64,000 bases of DNA from Alphaproteobacteria bacterium. Lineage in GTDB: Bacteria > Pseudomonadota > Alphaproteobacteria > UBA8366. Where the stretch lies: the NCBI GenBank assembly GCA_028281325.1, contig JANQKC010000035.1:286479-350478 (forward strand). Reading direction: 5' to 3'. The notes beneath the pieces were generated by a model that was not told the origin of the DNA, did no database searches, and was given only the letters and a program-made list of their open reading frames with translations. The position numbers were made by a program, and so were the translations under genes. This document shows positions 44,319 through 53,032 of this stretch, piece by piece (within the stretch, counting starts at the first letter, position 1; every line of letters starts with the position of its first letter).

Positions 44319-45067
44319 CTAAGCTGCGAGTGATCCGACGTCACGCTTGCGCAATACGAAAACATGGCTTGCGAGCCTGGAGGCAATGAATGACGCGATC
44401 GCGCGCTTAGAGAAAAGAAAACTCATCGCACTACACAGCCGATTGTTCCGACACGGGAACTCGAAGTAGTCGTGATCGATCCGGTCAACATCGAAAAACT
44501 CGCCAAACGATCGCTCTATTTCATCTAACGGCTTGTAGAAAGTCCAGGCGTCCAACCAGTCCAACATATCCGCCACCCATTGGCGGCGCGTCTTATCATA
44601 AATGTGGGTACCCGCACCCAAAAACCGCGCAGCCGTCATGTATGTGGCTCTTAGGCCGCTTGAGCCCTTAGGGAACCAGTGAACAAAAGGACTCCACAAT
44701 GGCCCTCGCGCCAGACTTTTGCGCTAGGGAATATGTTTATGAAAACCCCACCAGGCTTCATGACTCTATCAATTTCGGACAGAGGCAGCGCAAAGTCGTC
44801 TATGTGCTCGAAAACTTGGTTTGCAAAAACGATATCGTAAGTTGCCGCGTTGGCCGGAATCCGGCCATCTACCATTTCGAGAACCTTATCGCCCAAGAGG
44901 CCCGCTTCCTGCGCGACCCGATGCGTTGCGCCGCCGCCGTAGTAAACATCGACTCCTTGGCAATCCAAGCCCGCGCCACACGCGATCTGCACAAGTTCAC
45001 CGCCGCCACACCCATAATCCAAGCAAGCAGGTTGCTCGACCAGGGAAAGCCGACGAGCCAAGTCCAC
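44319..45067 (-). pseudogene. Class I SAM methyltransferase, split by a one-base frameshift
   Basis: Two overlapping frames together encode one methyltransferase of about 250 residues. The first (44651-45067) has the SAM motif ACLDYGCGGGELVQIA, then ATYDIVFANQVFEHIDD and SEIDRVMKPGGVFINIFPS, but ends in an unrelated tail. The second (44319-44699) continues naturally as PFVHWFPKGSSGLRATYM. One extra C in the GTCCTTTTG run near 44690 restores a single frame. The start is also unclear: GTG 45067 is the first usable codon, yet family-like sequence extends about 25 residues upstream. AT-richer than the flanks. Pseudogene or assembly error. Confidence 0.7.
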
Positions 45068-45229
45068 AACGTAATGGTAATTGAGCGACAGGATGCTAAC
45101 TCCGCTAACCGAATCTAAAATAGACTTATTTTTTCTCTTATACTATTTCTGATTCGATGCGAAATCCGTTATCTCATCGCCCGAAAAACGCAATATAGGG
45201 CTGCACATTTTTAGGGAATGATCGGCTGC

Positions 45230-45955
45230 CTACCGGCTAAACACTATGTCCAAATCAATTTGTGCCCCAAGACGCTCATTGAAGGATGCAGGCGATGTCA
45301 TCAGCGGCACAAAGCCCAACGCACCGATTTGTTGTAGGCATTCATGCAGCGGAGGCATGCCATCGTAAATTGGCTTGACTGGTAACTCCGCTTGAATTCC
45401 CACGACCCGCTCCAGCACATCTGCCGAGCCAGCAATAACAGACAACTCGGCGCCCTGGGTGTCCAACTTCAGAAACATGCGCGTAGCAGCCTCGCGACTT
45501 TCAACCAAATACCTATCAAGCCGACGCATCGGCACCAAAATGGTGCCATTCGGCTGAATTCGGCCAAATGCCGCATCGAATGCCGACGTTGGCGGAAGGA
45601 TGGAATTCATGTCGCTCCGGGAAAAGCTGTGCAGCTCAACTTGGCCGTCCCGATCACCCAACGCAACACGCTCAGCAACAGTCCAGTTCAGATCATCAGC
45701 CGCCGCTGCACTCAGATGTTCGTGCGCTTCGACGCCAGGCTCGAATGATAGAATACGACCAGCGTAACCATACTGCCGCAAGTCTCGGCCGAACTGGCCG
45801 ACATTCGCACCAACATCCAACACCAGATCAACCCGTCGATCGGATAGGAACCACACGAGCCGCTCCATTGTTTCTGATGGTTGCGGCCAACGTGTAACGT
45901 CGAAACCCAATTGCCTATTGATGCGCCGCAGGGCGCGGGTCATCCGATTCATCAT
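45230..45955 (-). CDS. FkbM-family methyltransferase
   Basis: A 241-residue FkbM-type methyltransferase. LVLDVGANVGQFGRDLRQYG near residue 43 is the SAM-binding motif with the DxGANxG signature; ILSFEPGVEAHEHL follows, then the family's RLDRYL and FLKLDTQGAELSVIAG near 165. These enzymes O-methylate sugars on lipopolysaccharide or natural products. It sits in the repeat-bracketed cargo between tail-fibre remnants. A plausible role is altering the host surface glycan to block superinfection. The 45068-45229 gap is AT-rich and holds no gene I recognise. Confidence 0.82.
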   Translation of the reverse strand: MMNRMTRALRRINRQLGFDVTRWPQPSETMERLVWFLSDRRVDLVLDVGANVGQFGRDLRQYGYAGRILSFEPGVEAHEHLSAAAADDLNWTVAERVALGDRDGQVELHSFSRSDMNSILPPTSAFDAAFGRIQPNGTILVPMRRLDRYLVESREAATRMFLKLDTQGAELSVIAGSADVLERVVGIQAELPVKPIYDGMPPLHECLQQIGALGFVPLMTSPASFNERLGAQIDLDIVFSR

Positions 45956-46051
45956 AAGTCCGATTTATCCACTCTCATACAACGCTCACCCGATGCGATT
46001 TAGCATTTAAATGAGAGATTCGAAAACAAACTTAAGATTGCAAACTGTAAA

Positions 46052-46566
46052 TTAGGTCTTGCTGATGCAGTTGAGCGCCAACCACGGCTTCTTTTACGCC
46101 ACCAGGAACGCTACCGCATGCAGTACTTGGGTTAGATCTAGGAAACACTTGATCGCACGGATCGGACATCGACATTTTCAGCGTAGTGCCGCTCTCGGCT
46201 GAGTGAGTATGATCACTGCACGCCGCTCTCCACGCCTATCAAAAGATGCGTCTCCGCACCGCCAGCATCATCAAGAGCACGGACCGTGCAGCACGTTCCA
46301 ACTCTTGATCCAATGACCGAACGGCCGCGTGCGTCTGGCAGCGTGATTGATCGGCCCACGGCCCCATCCGCCACAGCATTGACACCCCAGCCACCGGATA
46401 CTGACGCTCGCGCGCCACTAACACCGGTCCATATCAACGCGAATAGAGTTTCATAGGAGTCATTCCCCTACGTTCGGCGAAGAAGCACCGCCACTCATTG
46501 TATCTCCATTCAACACGAACCAATTGGAGGGCGCTATTGCGCCGATCCATTACGTCACTGCGCCAA
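46052..46566 (-). pseudogene. Degenerate second copy of the tail-fibre C-terminal module
   Basis: This region translates in pieces to decayed versions of the intact fibre tip: GAVT-stop-WIGAIAPSNWFVLNGDT (against GAVTQWIGATAPADWLMLNGD), ITLPDARGRSVIGSRVG (against IKLPDMQGRAVIGSGVG), GGAETHLL, FPRSNPSTACG, and at the end KKPWLALNCISKT. Several in-frame stops and shifts make it non-functional as one protein. It begins 23 bp after the intact fibre's stop, so it is a tandem module copy rather than a separate gene. It ends with TAA at 46052-46054. Confidence 0.75.
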
Positions 46567-46636
46567 TCGCTCCGTCGAGCCCGTACTCATCAAACGGCCC
46601 TAATGATGTAATTCAGCGCTAACCAGGGCTGCATGT
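46564..46636 (-). repeat. 73-bp imperfect direct repeat, copy A
   Basis: Contains the intact fibre's terminus (NMQPWLALNYIIRAV), TGA stop and the first codons of a DUF1515-like gene (MSTGSTERL) which then runs into the decayed fibre module. See 44118-44190 for the partner. Confidence 0.75.
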
Positions 46637-47765
46637 TGTTGTGGGGCTGCATCGCGTCCTGCGCGCCGCCGGTGACGCCGCCTGAGACGGTGCTCGGATC
46701 GGATCTTGGAAAGATTTGGTCGTCGGGATCGAACATCGACGATTTCAACGTGCCGCCGCTCAAGGCTGGGTGTGTGTGGTTCGGCAGGCCGCTTTCGTTG
46801 GCCGCCAAAAGATGCGTCTCCGCACCGCCGCTATCGCCATGAACACGGGCTGCAAGGCCCATTCCGACCCCGCTGCCGATCACCGCCCTGCCCTGCATAT
46901 CCGGGAGCTTTATGGTCTTATGTGCGGTCCAGTCAGCGTCACGTGTCGTGCGATCCCCATCTGACACCGGAGCCTGCGGGTTCGCCATGCTATCGTAGAT
47001 CAGCTTCCACAGCGTCTCGTAATCGTCACTTGCATGTACTGCAAGAGAGTTGCTGCTACCGATGGTGTCACCATTCAACATCAACCAGTCGGCAGGAGCC
47101 GTTGCGCCGATCCATTGCGTCACGGCGCCAACCGGAACAACGACCAACTCAGGGCCAACCGGCGCCACGTCTACACCGATGACGAGGCCAAGGGTCGCGC
47201 GCGCCGTGGCGGCATCCAGGTCATCCAAAAGCGTTTCCGCATAAGCCGACACGGGAATCGAACTATCCCCCGTAGGTCCGGCTGTGGCGATCGGCGCACC
47301 GTTCGCGTCGAATGCAAGAAACCTGTTGGCGCGTTCTATGCTGCTGGGAAGTGTGGGGTCGAGCGAGTCTGCATCGGTCTTCGCAAACTTGAGCGCCCGG
47401 TCGGTATCGGCGATCGAGTCCTGCGCAATCATCGTCGTGCGATCCAACCCGCTTTCATGCGTTTCAGCGGGAAAGGGGTCGTTGTCGGTGTAATCGATCC
47501 CTTGCGTGCGAGCCGTTTTGCGGATGATGGTCCAGGTTACGGTTGCCGCAGGGGCCGTGGCCGCCTCAACAGTTCCCGTCGATCCATCACCGCCGGTCAC
47601 CAAGTAGTCGGTGGTTAGAACCTTTATGGTCTCCGCCCCGGTCGCAACAACGCGCTCGATAACTTCAAGTTCGGTGTGAGCAAAGAAGGCGAACGGAACG
47701 AAAAACTCCGTTAGTGATCCATCGCCATCATACGTGACACGGTTTGTTGTGGTATTGATCGTCAT
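46590..47765 (-). CDS. Phage tail fibre with tail-collar domain
   Basis: A 391-residue tail fibre. Residues 1-150 (YDGDGSLTEFFVPFAFF, IIRKTARTQGIDYTDNDPFP) match the T7-like fibre N-terminal anchoring domain that binds the tail. After a short helical linker, residues from about 215 form a tail-collar domain starting GAVTQWIGATAPADWLMLNG, with KLPDMQGRAVIGSGVG and a loop rich in Gly and His (GLPNHTHPALSGG). The end NMQPWLALNYIIRAV is the conserved fibre tip. GGAG lies seven bases upstream of the start. It is the receptor-binding candidate; a decayed copy of its tip lies just downstream. Confidence 0.82.
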   Translation of the reverse strand: MTINTTTNRVTYDGDGSLTEFFVPFAFFAHTELEVIERVVATGAETIKVLTTDYLVTGGDGSTGTVEAATAPAATVTWTIIRKTARTQGIDYTDNDPFPAETHESGLDRTTMIAQDSIADTDRALKFAKTDADSLDPTLPSSIERANRFLAFDANGAPIATAGPTGDSSIPVSAYAETLLDDLDAATARATLGLVIGVDVAPVGPELVVVPVGAVTQWIGATAPADWLMLNGDTIGSSNSLAVHASDDYETLWKLIYDSMANPQAPVSDGDRTTRDADWTAHKTIKLPDMQGRAVIGSGVGMGLAARVHGDSGGAETHLLAANESGLPNHTHPALSGGTLKSSMFDPDDQIFPRSDPSTVSGGVTGGAQDAMQPHNNMQPWLALNYIIRAV

Positions 47766-47777
47766 GTCGTACTCCAG

Positions 47778-47799
47778 AAAAAAGCCGCCCGAGGGCGGC
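47778..47799 (-). terminator. Intrinsic terminator before tail fibre (GCCGCCC type)
   Basis: On the minus strand GCCGCCC-TC-GGGCGGC followed by TTTTTT, 13 bp before the fibre start. It resembles the terminators at 52551 and 56130 in stem sequence and spacing. The rest of 47800-48018 contains no gene and should hold the promoter of the opposing methyltransferase. Confidence 0.75.
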
Positions 47800-48018
47800 G
47801 GCAGTCATTGATTGCGCATGAGTTAGAGAACGCCGGTCGATTTGTTTCAAAGTCACAACCTGAAAGCGTTGAACCGCGTGGCGGGCCTGCGCCCGTGATG
47901 TCGATGCACCGACAAATTAAGCCGGACGCATTGCCTCAGATCGATTAGTATCTTTCGGCAATAAGAACGAGGCAAAGCGGCGTACCTTAAACGGCCCGCA
48001 GGTAGAACACTGGCCACA

Positions 48019-48849
48019 ATGCAGAATACTGACCGCCGGACCGTTGACGGCTTCGGAGACGAATGGGCGACATTCGATCAGTCCGACATCTCGGCCTGTG
48101 AAATGGCAGCGATGTTCGACAACTATTTCGCCAATTTTCCCTGGAGCACGCTTTCCGAAAAGGCAGAGGGATTCGACGCCGGGTGCGGCAGCGGCCGATG
48201 GGCTGCCTTGGTTGCGCCGCGGGTCGGCAAACTTCATTGCATCGATGCGAGCGATCAGGCGCTGGACGTTGCGCGCAAAAACCTCGCCCGTCTCGACAAT
48301 TGCGCCTTCGCTCACGCCAGCGTCCAAAACATGCCCATGGCCGACGGCTCGATGGACTTCGGATACTCGCTCGGCGTGTTGCATCACGTTCCAGACACCA
48401 CCGCCGCCCTGGAAGCATGCGCCCGGAAACTGAAACCGGGCGCGCCGTTCCTGTTGTACCTCTACTATGCATTCGATAATCGCCCGGTTTGGTTTCGGAC
48501 GATCTGGCGTCTCTCAGACCTTCTCCGCCATGTGATCTATCGGTTGCCGAAACGGGCACTCACGCCGCTGACCGACGCCATTGCCGCGTGCGTGTATTGG
48601 CCGCTCGCGCGCCTGTCCCGGCTGCTCGAAAAGTCCGGCGTCGATGTCGACACCATCCCTCTATCCTACTACCGGAACCTGAGCTTCTATTCGATGCGGA
48701 CGGACTCACGGGACCGCTTCGGCACCGGGCTGGAACAACGGTTCACCAAAGCCGAGATCGTGGCGCTCATGGAAAACGCCGGCTTTGAGGAGATTCGCTT
48801 TTCCGAAAAAGCACCCTTCTGGGTGGCGGTTGGCCGCCGGCCGCGGTAG
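48019..48849 (+). CDS. Class I SAM methyltransferase, antisense moron in phage operon
   Basis: A 276-residue methyltransferase on the plus strand between minus-strand phage genes. The SAM motif is EGFDAGCGSGRWAALVAPRV near residue 50, followed by ALDVARKNLARLDNC, DFGYSLGVLHHVPDT (motif with HH) and KLKPGAPFLLYLYYAF. C-terminal 120 residues include a membrane-leaning stretch (ALTPLTDAIAACVYWPLARL) and the helical cap seen in glycan or lipid methyltransferases. It is convergent with the 204-residue phage protein 3 bp away. Orientation and isolation mark it as an independently expressed cargo gene. Confidence 0.8.
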   Translation: MQNTDRRTVDGFGDEWATFDQSDISACEMAAMFDNYFANFPWSTLSEKAEGFDAGCGSGRWAALVAPRVGKLHCIDASDQALDVARKNLARLDNCAFAHASVQNMPMADGSMDFGYSLGVLHHVPDTTAALEACARKLKPGAPFLLYLYYAFDNRPVWFRTIWRLSDLLRHVIYRLPKRALTPLTDAIAACVYWPLARLSRLLEKSGVDVDTIPLSYYRNLSFYSMRTDSRDRFGTGLEQRFTKAEIVALMENAGFEEIRFSEKAPFWVAVGRRPR

Positions 48850-48852
48850 CCG

Positions 48853-49467
48853 TCAAGACCGTTCGGCGTTCTCCGCCAAGGCGACGAGTTGCCGGATAAG
48901 ATACTCGTTATTCCCGAGTCCCGACCGGTTCAGAAGCACCGAAACCTCCGGATCGTCGAGCGACCGCAGCAGGCCCTTCGCCTTGGTCATCTTGGCTTCG
49001 AACGCGTCGCCCCAATCCCGGCGAAGCGCGGCTTCCGTCGACGCCGCCTGTTGCGCGCTGTCGCCGCCTTCCGCCGCCTGCGCGGCGGCCCGATTCCATT
49101 CCGACACCACGTTGCGGGCGAGCCATTGGGGCGCGCCGGCCTTATGGAACCAATCCCGCACTTTCTGTTCCAAGGCGGGGTCCGGCTCAAGCGACGGCGG
49201 CGTCGTCTCGAAGCGATACGCTCTCGGATCGCCGGGCGCGTCGAAATGGTCTGCGGTCTTGGGATCGCCGGATTGCGGTTTCTCCGGCTCTCCTTCCTTA
49301 CCAATGTCAGGATAAGCCGCCGCGTATAATCCCCGCCGACGCTCCGTCGCGGCCTTATGCGCCGGATGGGCCGGATCTTGCAGCGCCGTTACGAAATCCG
49401 CATCCAAGGGAATTTTGTCGATTTCAGACTGTGCTTCCTCGGACGTCAATTGCTCGATCTCAGTCAT
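48853..49467 (-). CDS. Hypothetical phage protein, acidic helical
   Basis: A 204-residue protein in the structural operon, coupled to the gp14-like gene by a 4-bp overlap at 49464-49467. It is predicted helical and acidic, with Pro-rich linker and a C-terminal part AALRRDWGDAFEAKMTKAKG followed by NRSGLGNNEYLIRQLVALAE, a pattern seen in scaffold or ejection-region proteins of alphaproteobacterial phages. I do not recognise a named family. Its location after gp14 in T7-like order would be where gp15/gp16 ejection proteins sit. Confidence 0.6.
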   Translation of the reverse strand: MTEIEQLTSEEAQSEIDKIPLDADFVTALQDPAHPAHKAATERRRGLYAAAYPDIGKEGEPEKPQSGDPKTADHFDAPGDPRAYRFETTPPSLEPDPALEQKVRDWFHKAGAPQWLARNVVSEWNRAAAQAAEGGDSAQQAASTEAALRRDWGDAFEAKMTKAKGLLRSLDDPEVSVLLNRSGLGNNEYLIRQLVALAENAERS

Positions 49468-50033
49468 TCAACTTCCCAATTCGTTGTGCCAGCCTTCTGA
49501 TTTGTGCCAGTCTTCCGCCCGCCTCCTTTAAGGAATGCGTCTTTGGGCAACTTATCGAAGCCAGAGGCGAAGCTGGAAACACCGGACAGTAGTGTCGAAC
49601 CGGCCTGGAAAAACCCTTGCGACCGGGCGGCGCGCCCCCGTGCCCGCGACTGCGATGCCGAGATATTGAACTCGCGCGCTTGCGCCAGACCCTGCTGCCG
49701 AATGCCCAATACGTCGAGCTGACCTTCCGCCGCCACGTCCTCAAGAAGGTCCAAAGGCGACCCTTCCAGCGTCGTTCCGGAAGCGCCGAACGCCGTCCGC
49801 CGTTTGGCAAGCTGCCGATCGATCAATCTCTGCTGCCGGGCGGCATCGGCTTCGGCTTGCTTGCGGGCGGCGGCTGCGTTTTGGTCGGCCACCTTGGCGT
49901 TGAATCTTGCGGCCTTCGATTGAGCGCTTGCGGCCGACAGTGACCCCGCGGCACTCACAGTCGCCGCCGCCGCCGCCGCGATCAACGCAATCTCCGCACC
50001 TGATGCTAAAATAAAGATATCGGGACTAACCAT
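49464..50033 (-). CDS. Internal virion protein gp14-like
   Basis: A 189-residue protein from ATG 50033, overlapping the upstream GNAT-like gene by 8 bp. It has an N-terminal Ala-rich hydrophobic segment (EIALIAAAAAATVSAAGSL), then a long helical, Gln/Ala/Arg-rich middle (KVADQNAAAARKQAEADAAR) and a Gly/Ser/Phe-rich C-terminus. This matches T7 gp14-type internal core proteins that form the outer-membrane end of the DNA-ejection channel. Operon position after gp12- and gp13-like genes supports the call. Confidence 0.72.
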   Translation of the reverse strand: MVSPDIFILASGAEIALIAAAAAATVSAAGSLSAASAQSKAARFNAKVADQNAAAARKQAEADAARQQRLIDRQLAKRRTAFGASGTTLEGSPLDLLEDVAAEGQLDVLGIRQQGLAQAREFNISASQSRARGRAARSQGFFQAGSTLLSGVSSFASGFDKLPKDAFLKGGGRKTGTNQKAGTTNWEVE

Positions 50034-50454
50034 CTTTCGACCTCGCATATAGTTCCAAGTCATATCGGGCAGGATCCACGAAGCGCATCTGCCCCTCCCA
50101 TTCGAATCCCAAGAGTTTTGCCCATCGATGGGCCGCGTCGAAATCAGTGCGTACCCACATTTCCGTCCTCCTCGATTTGCGATTGATCAGGAACCGTTCG
50201 ATTTCCCGATGAATCTTGAGGAACACCGCAGGACCGCAGACCGACAGATTGGCCCAGGCCAGGTCCGTTCCCTCGTACATCGGGATCAATCCGGCGCAGC
50301 CGACAACCCGATCGGTGATGGCCGTGAAGGCGAGATCGTTCGCCAGCGCCATATGATTGCCGAACTCGACGAAGGCATGAGCGTCGATCTGCGCCGGCTG
50401 ATGCTCCAGCACCTCCAGGTGCCAAGTCTCGAACGGCACGATCGTAAAGCTCAT
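50026..50454 (-). CDS. gp13-like GNAT-fold phage protein
   Basis: A 142-residue protein starting at ATG 50454, in ATGA overlap with the nozzle gene. The fold cues are those of an acetyltransferase-like phage protein (DUF2833 type, T7 gp13 analogue): FTAITDRVVGCAGLIPMYEG (beta strands 2-3), RRTEMWVRTDFDAAHRWAKLLG and WEGQMRFVDP. No acetyl-CoA binding P-loop is obvious, so it may be structural or an inactive relative. Position between gp12- and gp14-like genes is the same as in T7. Confidence 0.68.
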   Translation of the reverse strand: MSFTIVPFETWHLEVLEHQPAQIDAHAFVEFGNHMALANDLAFTAITDRVVGCAGLIPMYEGTDLAWANLSVCGPAVFLKIHREIERFLINRKSRRTEMWVRTDFDAAHRWAKLLGFEWEGQMRFVDPARYDLELYARSKDG

Positions 50455-52526
50455 CGGTCTTGGGTCAGCACTTGCGGATAGACGCCGATCAGCGTGCAGG
50501 GGAACGGACCGACCGGCACAAGCGTGATCCGCGCTTCCCGATCGTAGCCCGACGGCCAAGGGATACGGCTGTCACCGGTAAACAACGGATCGGGCTGCCC
50601 CATGGGCGTGGACGGATCGCGGAACATCAGTTCCGGCAATGGATCGAGATGCCCGGTGTCCGGTCCCGCCTTCACGCCGCGCGACCGATGGAACCGCATA
50701 GTGCAATGGGTGATCCGCTTGGTCTTGCCTTGCGCGGTGCCGTCCGCCGACCCCGCCTCCAGATTCAGCGTCTGAATTTCCGACAGGCTGTCATAGGGCA
50801 GTCCGATATGCACCTTCGCGGCCGGCCGATCCAAGACGATCTGCCCGCCCGTCACGATCCGGTCGGGATGCGCGGCGCCGTCGGCAAGAATCTGAACGGT
50901 CTCGCCTTCAAGATGTTGCAGTCCGGAATACATGGTTTTCGGCACGCCGGATGTGCCGGTCAGGCCCGCATCCACATAGAAGGCGTCGACCTGGTCGCCG
51001 TCATCCGGCAACGGTCGTTCAAGAAATTCGATATAGCGTTTCACGGCGCCATCGACGTATCGCCGCACCACGAGCCACAGATCGTCCCGCGTCCCGTCCG
51101 GCGACGGGATCACCGCGACGCTTTCCACCCGCGCCTGCGCGCCGCCGGCATCCGACCGTCCCCCCAGGACGTGACCGTGCCACCCGACCACGTCCTGTTC
51201 CCGCCGGTAGGTCATGCCGAGCAACGTGCCGTCCGCGCGCACCACCCAAACGACCGAGTCCGGTTCCCTCTGATACGCCATCTCGACGATACCGCCGGCG
51301 GTGATATGCTCCGCCAGTTCGGTCATGTCGGCGGCGCGGAAGCCGTCGGCCTCGAAGGAGAACGCCTGCTCCATCAGTTTCCGGGCGGCACGCTGCAGGA
51401 ACAGGATGGCGTTTCCCGCCTTGATCGGCGCGACATCGGCGCTGCCGAATACGGTGGAGCGTTTCGCCTGCGGCGGATTCTCCGCATCCAACGCCTCGTT
51501 CAGGTTGGACGCCCGCAGCGGCCATTCGCCGCCGACGGTGCCGACCATCAACGCCTTCTCGTCATCCTGCAGCCAACGGATGACGTTCACGTTGTCCGCG
51601 TTCAGGGTGAAGGCCAGCCCATTGTCCGAGACGACGGTGCCGTCGGTCTCGGTCGGGGCGAAATTCTCGAAATCGCCGGTCCGCGACAGGTCGAGCCGTT
51701 GCGGAAACAATGGCGCGCCGCCGAGCGCGAGCCGGTCCTCGAAGAAGGTGCCGACCGATGGATACCCGGTCCGTTCCGACCAGACGCCGAGCCGCCAATC
51801 CGCCGTGGCGGTCGTGCCGTTCAACGCGCCCTTCACCTCGGCGGTCACGACGGTCGTCGAGGTCACGCCGGTGATCTCCACCCAGCCCCATTGACCGCCA
51901 TGCTTCAACCGTATCAGCCGGCCGACATCTTCGCTCGCCTCGAACCCGGCGCCGTCGTTGATGCCGGTAACAGCCGATGCGGTAATCGTCGCCGTGCCGG
52001 TCGTGGCCGATGGCGTCAGCGTGGTCGCCGTCGTATTGCCGAGCATGTAGGGCCCGTCCTTCGGATCGACCGGCTCGACCGACCAATCGATGTTGCTGCT
52101 GCGTGACAGCTTGCGCGGCATGTGGGCCGGATGAAACAGATACAAGACATCGGCCGACTGGATGAAGCGCAACTGCGGCAGTTCCGCCGCCGTATAGGGC
52201 GAGGCGATTTCGACCGGCACGGTCCCGGGGTTCTCGATCCGCCCGTTGTTGCGGTAGAAGCGGAAATACTGGTCGCCCGCCTCGATGATATAGGCCTGCT
52301 CCACGTTGAACTCGAACGGCAACAGCCGCACGACACTGGCGCTGTCCTTCACTTCCTCGACGAACCGCGTGCCCGGCCGCCGCACGGCGGGGCCTTGCAC
52401 CTTGGGAAAAAAGTTGCGCATGCGCCGCAGCGCCGAGAAATACTTCGACAGGTCCTGCCGCCCTTCCAACAACGGCGACCATTCACCCGCGTTGAACGCG
52501 GTGTAGGCCGGGGATGCTTTAGGCAT
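50451..52526 (-). CDS. Phage nozzle / tail tubular protein B (gp12-like)
   Basis: A 691-residue protein (ATG 52526, GGGAG upstream). It has the features of podoviral nozzle proteins: AFNAGEWSPLLEGRQDLSKY near residue 8, RNFFPKVQGPAVRRPGTRFV near 33, the beta-propeller-like repeats with LPFEFNVEQAYIIEAGDQY and FEDRLALGGAPLFPQRL, and the MVGTVGGEWPL segment. Length is within the range for gp12-like proteins (about 700-800). It starts after a strong terminator, so its transcription must begin nearby or read through. It begins a four-gene overlapping block. Confidence 0.85.
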   Translation of the reverse strand: MPKASPAYTAFNAGEWSPLLEGRQDLSKYFSALRRMRNFFPKVQGPAVRRPGTRFVEEVKDSASVVRLLPFEFNVEQAYIIEAGDQYFRFYRNNGRIENPGTVPVEIASPYTAAELPQLRFIQSADVLYLFHPAHMPRKLSRSSNIDWSVEPVDPKDGPYMLGNTTATTLTPSATTGTATITASAVTGINDGAGFEASEDVGRLIRLKHGGQWGWVEITGVTSTTVVTAEVKGALNGTTATADWRLGVWSERTGYPSVGTFFEDRLALGGAPLFPQRLDLSRTGDFENFAPTETDGTVVSDNGLAFTLNADNVNVIRWLQDDEKALMVGTVGGEWPLRASNLNEALDAENPPQAKRSTVFGSADVAPIKAGNAILFLQRAARKLMEQAFSFEADGFRAADMTELAEHITAGGIVEMAYQREPDSVVWVVRADGTLLGMTYRREQDVVGWHGHVLGGRSDAGGAQARVESVAVIPSPDGTRDDLWLVVRRYVDGAVKRYIEFLERPLPDDGDQVDAFYVDAGLTGTSGVPKTMYSGLQHLEGETVQILADGAAHPDRIVTGGQIVLDRPAAKVHIGLPYDSLSEIQTLNLEAGSADGTAQGKTKRITHCTMRFHRSRGVKAGPDTGHLDPLPELMFRDPSTPMGQPDPLFTGDSRIPWPSGYDREARITLVPVGPFPCTLIGVYPQVLTQDR

Positions 52527-52550
52527 TGAAACTCCCTTCGTGAAGACAAC

Positions 52551-52571
52551 AAAAAACCGCCCAAGGGCGGT
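52551..52571 (-). terminator. Intrinsic terminator between toxin/immunity block and nozzle gene
   Basis: ACCGCCC-TT-GGGCGGT followed by TTTTTTG on the minus strand, 25 bp before the nozzle start. Same CCGCCC/GGGCGG core as 47778 and 56130. Confidence 0.78.
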
Positions 52572-52663
52572 CAAAGAAGCAGTTCGGTGGGGTGCTGGGT
52601 TAGGGCGTTCGGCAAATGGCGGATGCGGTCAAGCTGCGGCAACGGCCGCCCAATCGAGATCCG

Positions 52664-53032
52664 CTAACGCATGTATTCCGCTTCGAGGATCTTTCCTGTC
52701 TCCGGATCGAGAACATGGCGATGGTCCAAAACCCAGGCATAGATCTTTCCGTCATCGCCCCGGTGGAGATCGGTGTACCCCTGCGATACCTTGTCGACGG
52801 TCCGGCCCCCCACCATCACCCGCGCGTCCTCCACGCGCCAAAGCGCGTTGCCCTCGAGATCGTACGCGAAGATGTTACGTGCGCGATCAGGATCGGTTTC
52901 CGGCAAACCATAGCTTTTCACGCGAATCAAAACCCGATCCGATAGTTCGAGAAACTCGCGAATCGGCATATTGAAGGTGACAGCTTTGTCACCAATTCGG
53001 ACCGTATTTTCGTCGATCTGCCGTACCGTCAT
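52664..53032 (-). CDS. Putative immunity protein (family A, copy 3)
   Basis: A 122-residue protein paralogous to 53242-53610, with the same length and the blocks NIFAYDLEGNALWRVEDARV, YAWVLDHRHVLDPETGKIL and a terminal YMR. ATG 53032 overlaps the stop of an orphan toxin tip by ATGA, as immunity genes do behind their toxins elsewhere in this locus. The repeated Trp/Asp/Gly pattern is typical of small immunity-like proteins found beside Rhs, WapA and CDI toxins. It is downstream of the remnant it presumably once neutralised. Function is inferred from arrangement. Confidence 0.6.
   Translation of the reverse strand: MTVRQIDENTVRIGDKAVTFNMPIREFLELSDRVLIRVKSYGLPETDPDRARNIFAYDLEGNALWRVEDARVMVGGRTVDKVSQGYTDLHRGDDGKIYAWVLDHRHVLDPETGKILEAEYMR

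Noticed and set aside
46052..46636. Diversity-generating retroelement variable repeat
   Set aside because: A second fibre tip is present, but no reverse transcriptase is visible and differences include stops and indels rather than adenine-directed substitutions.
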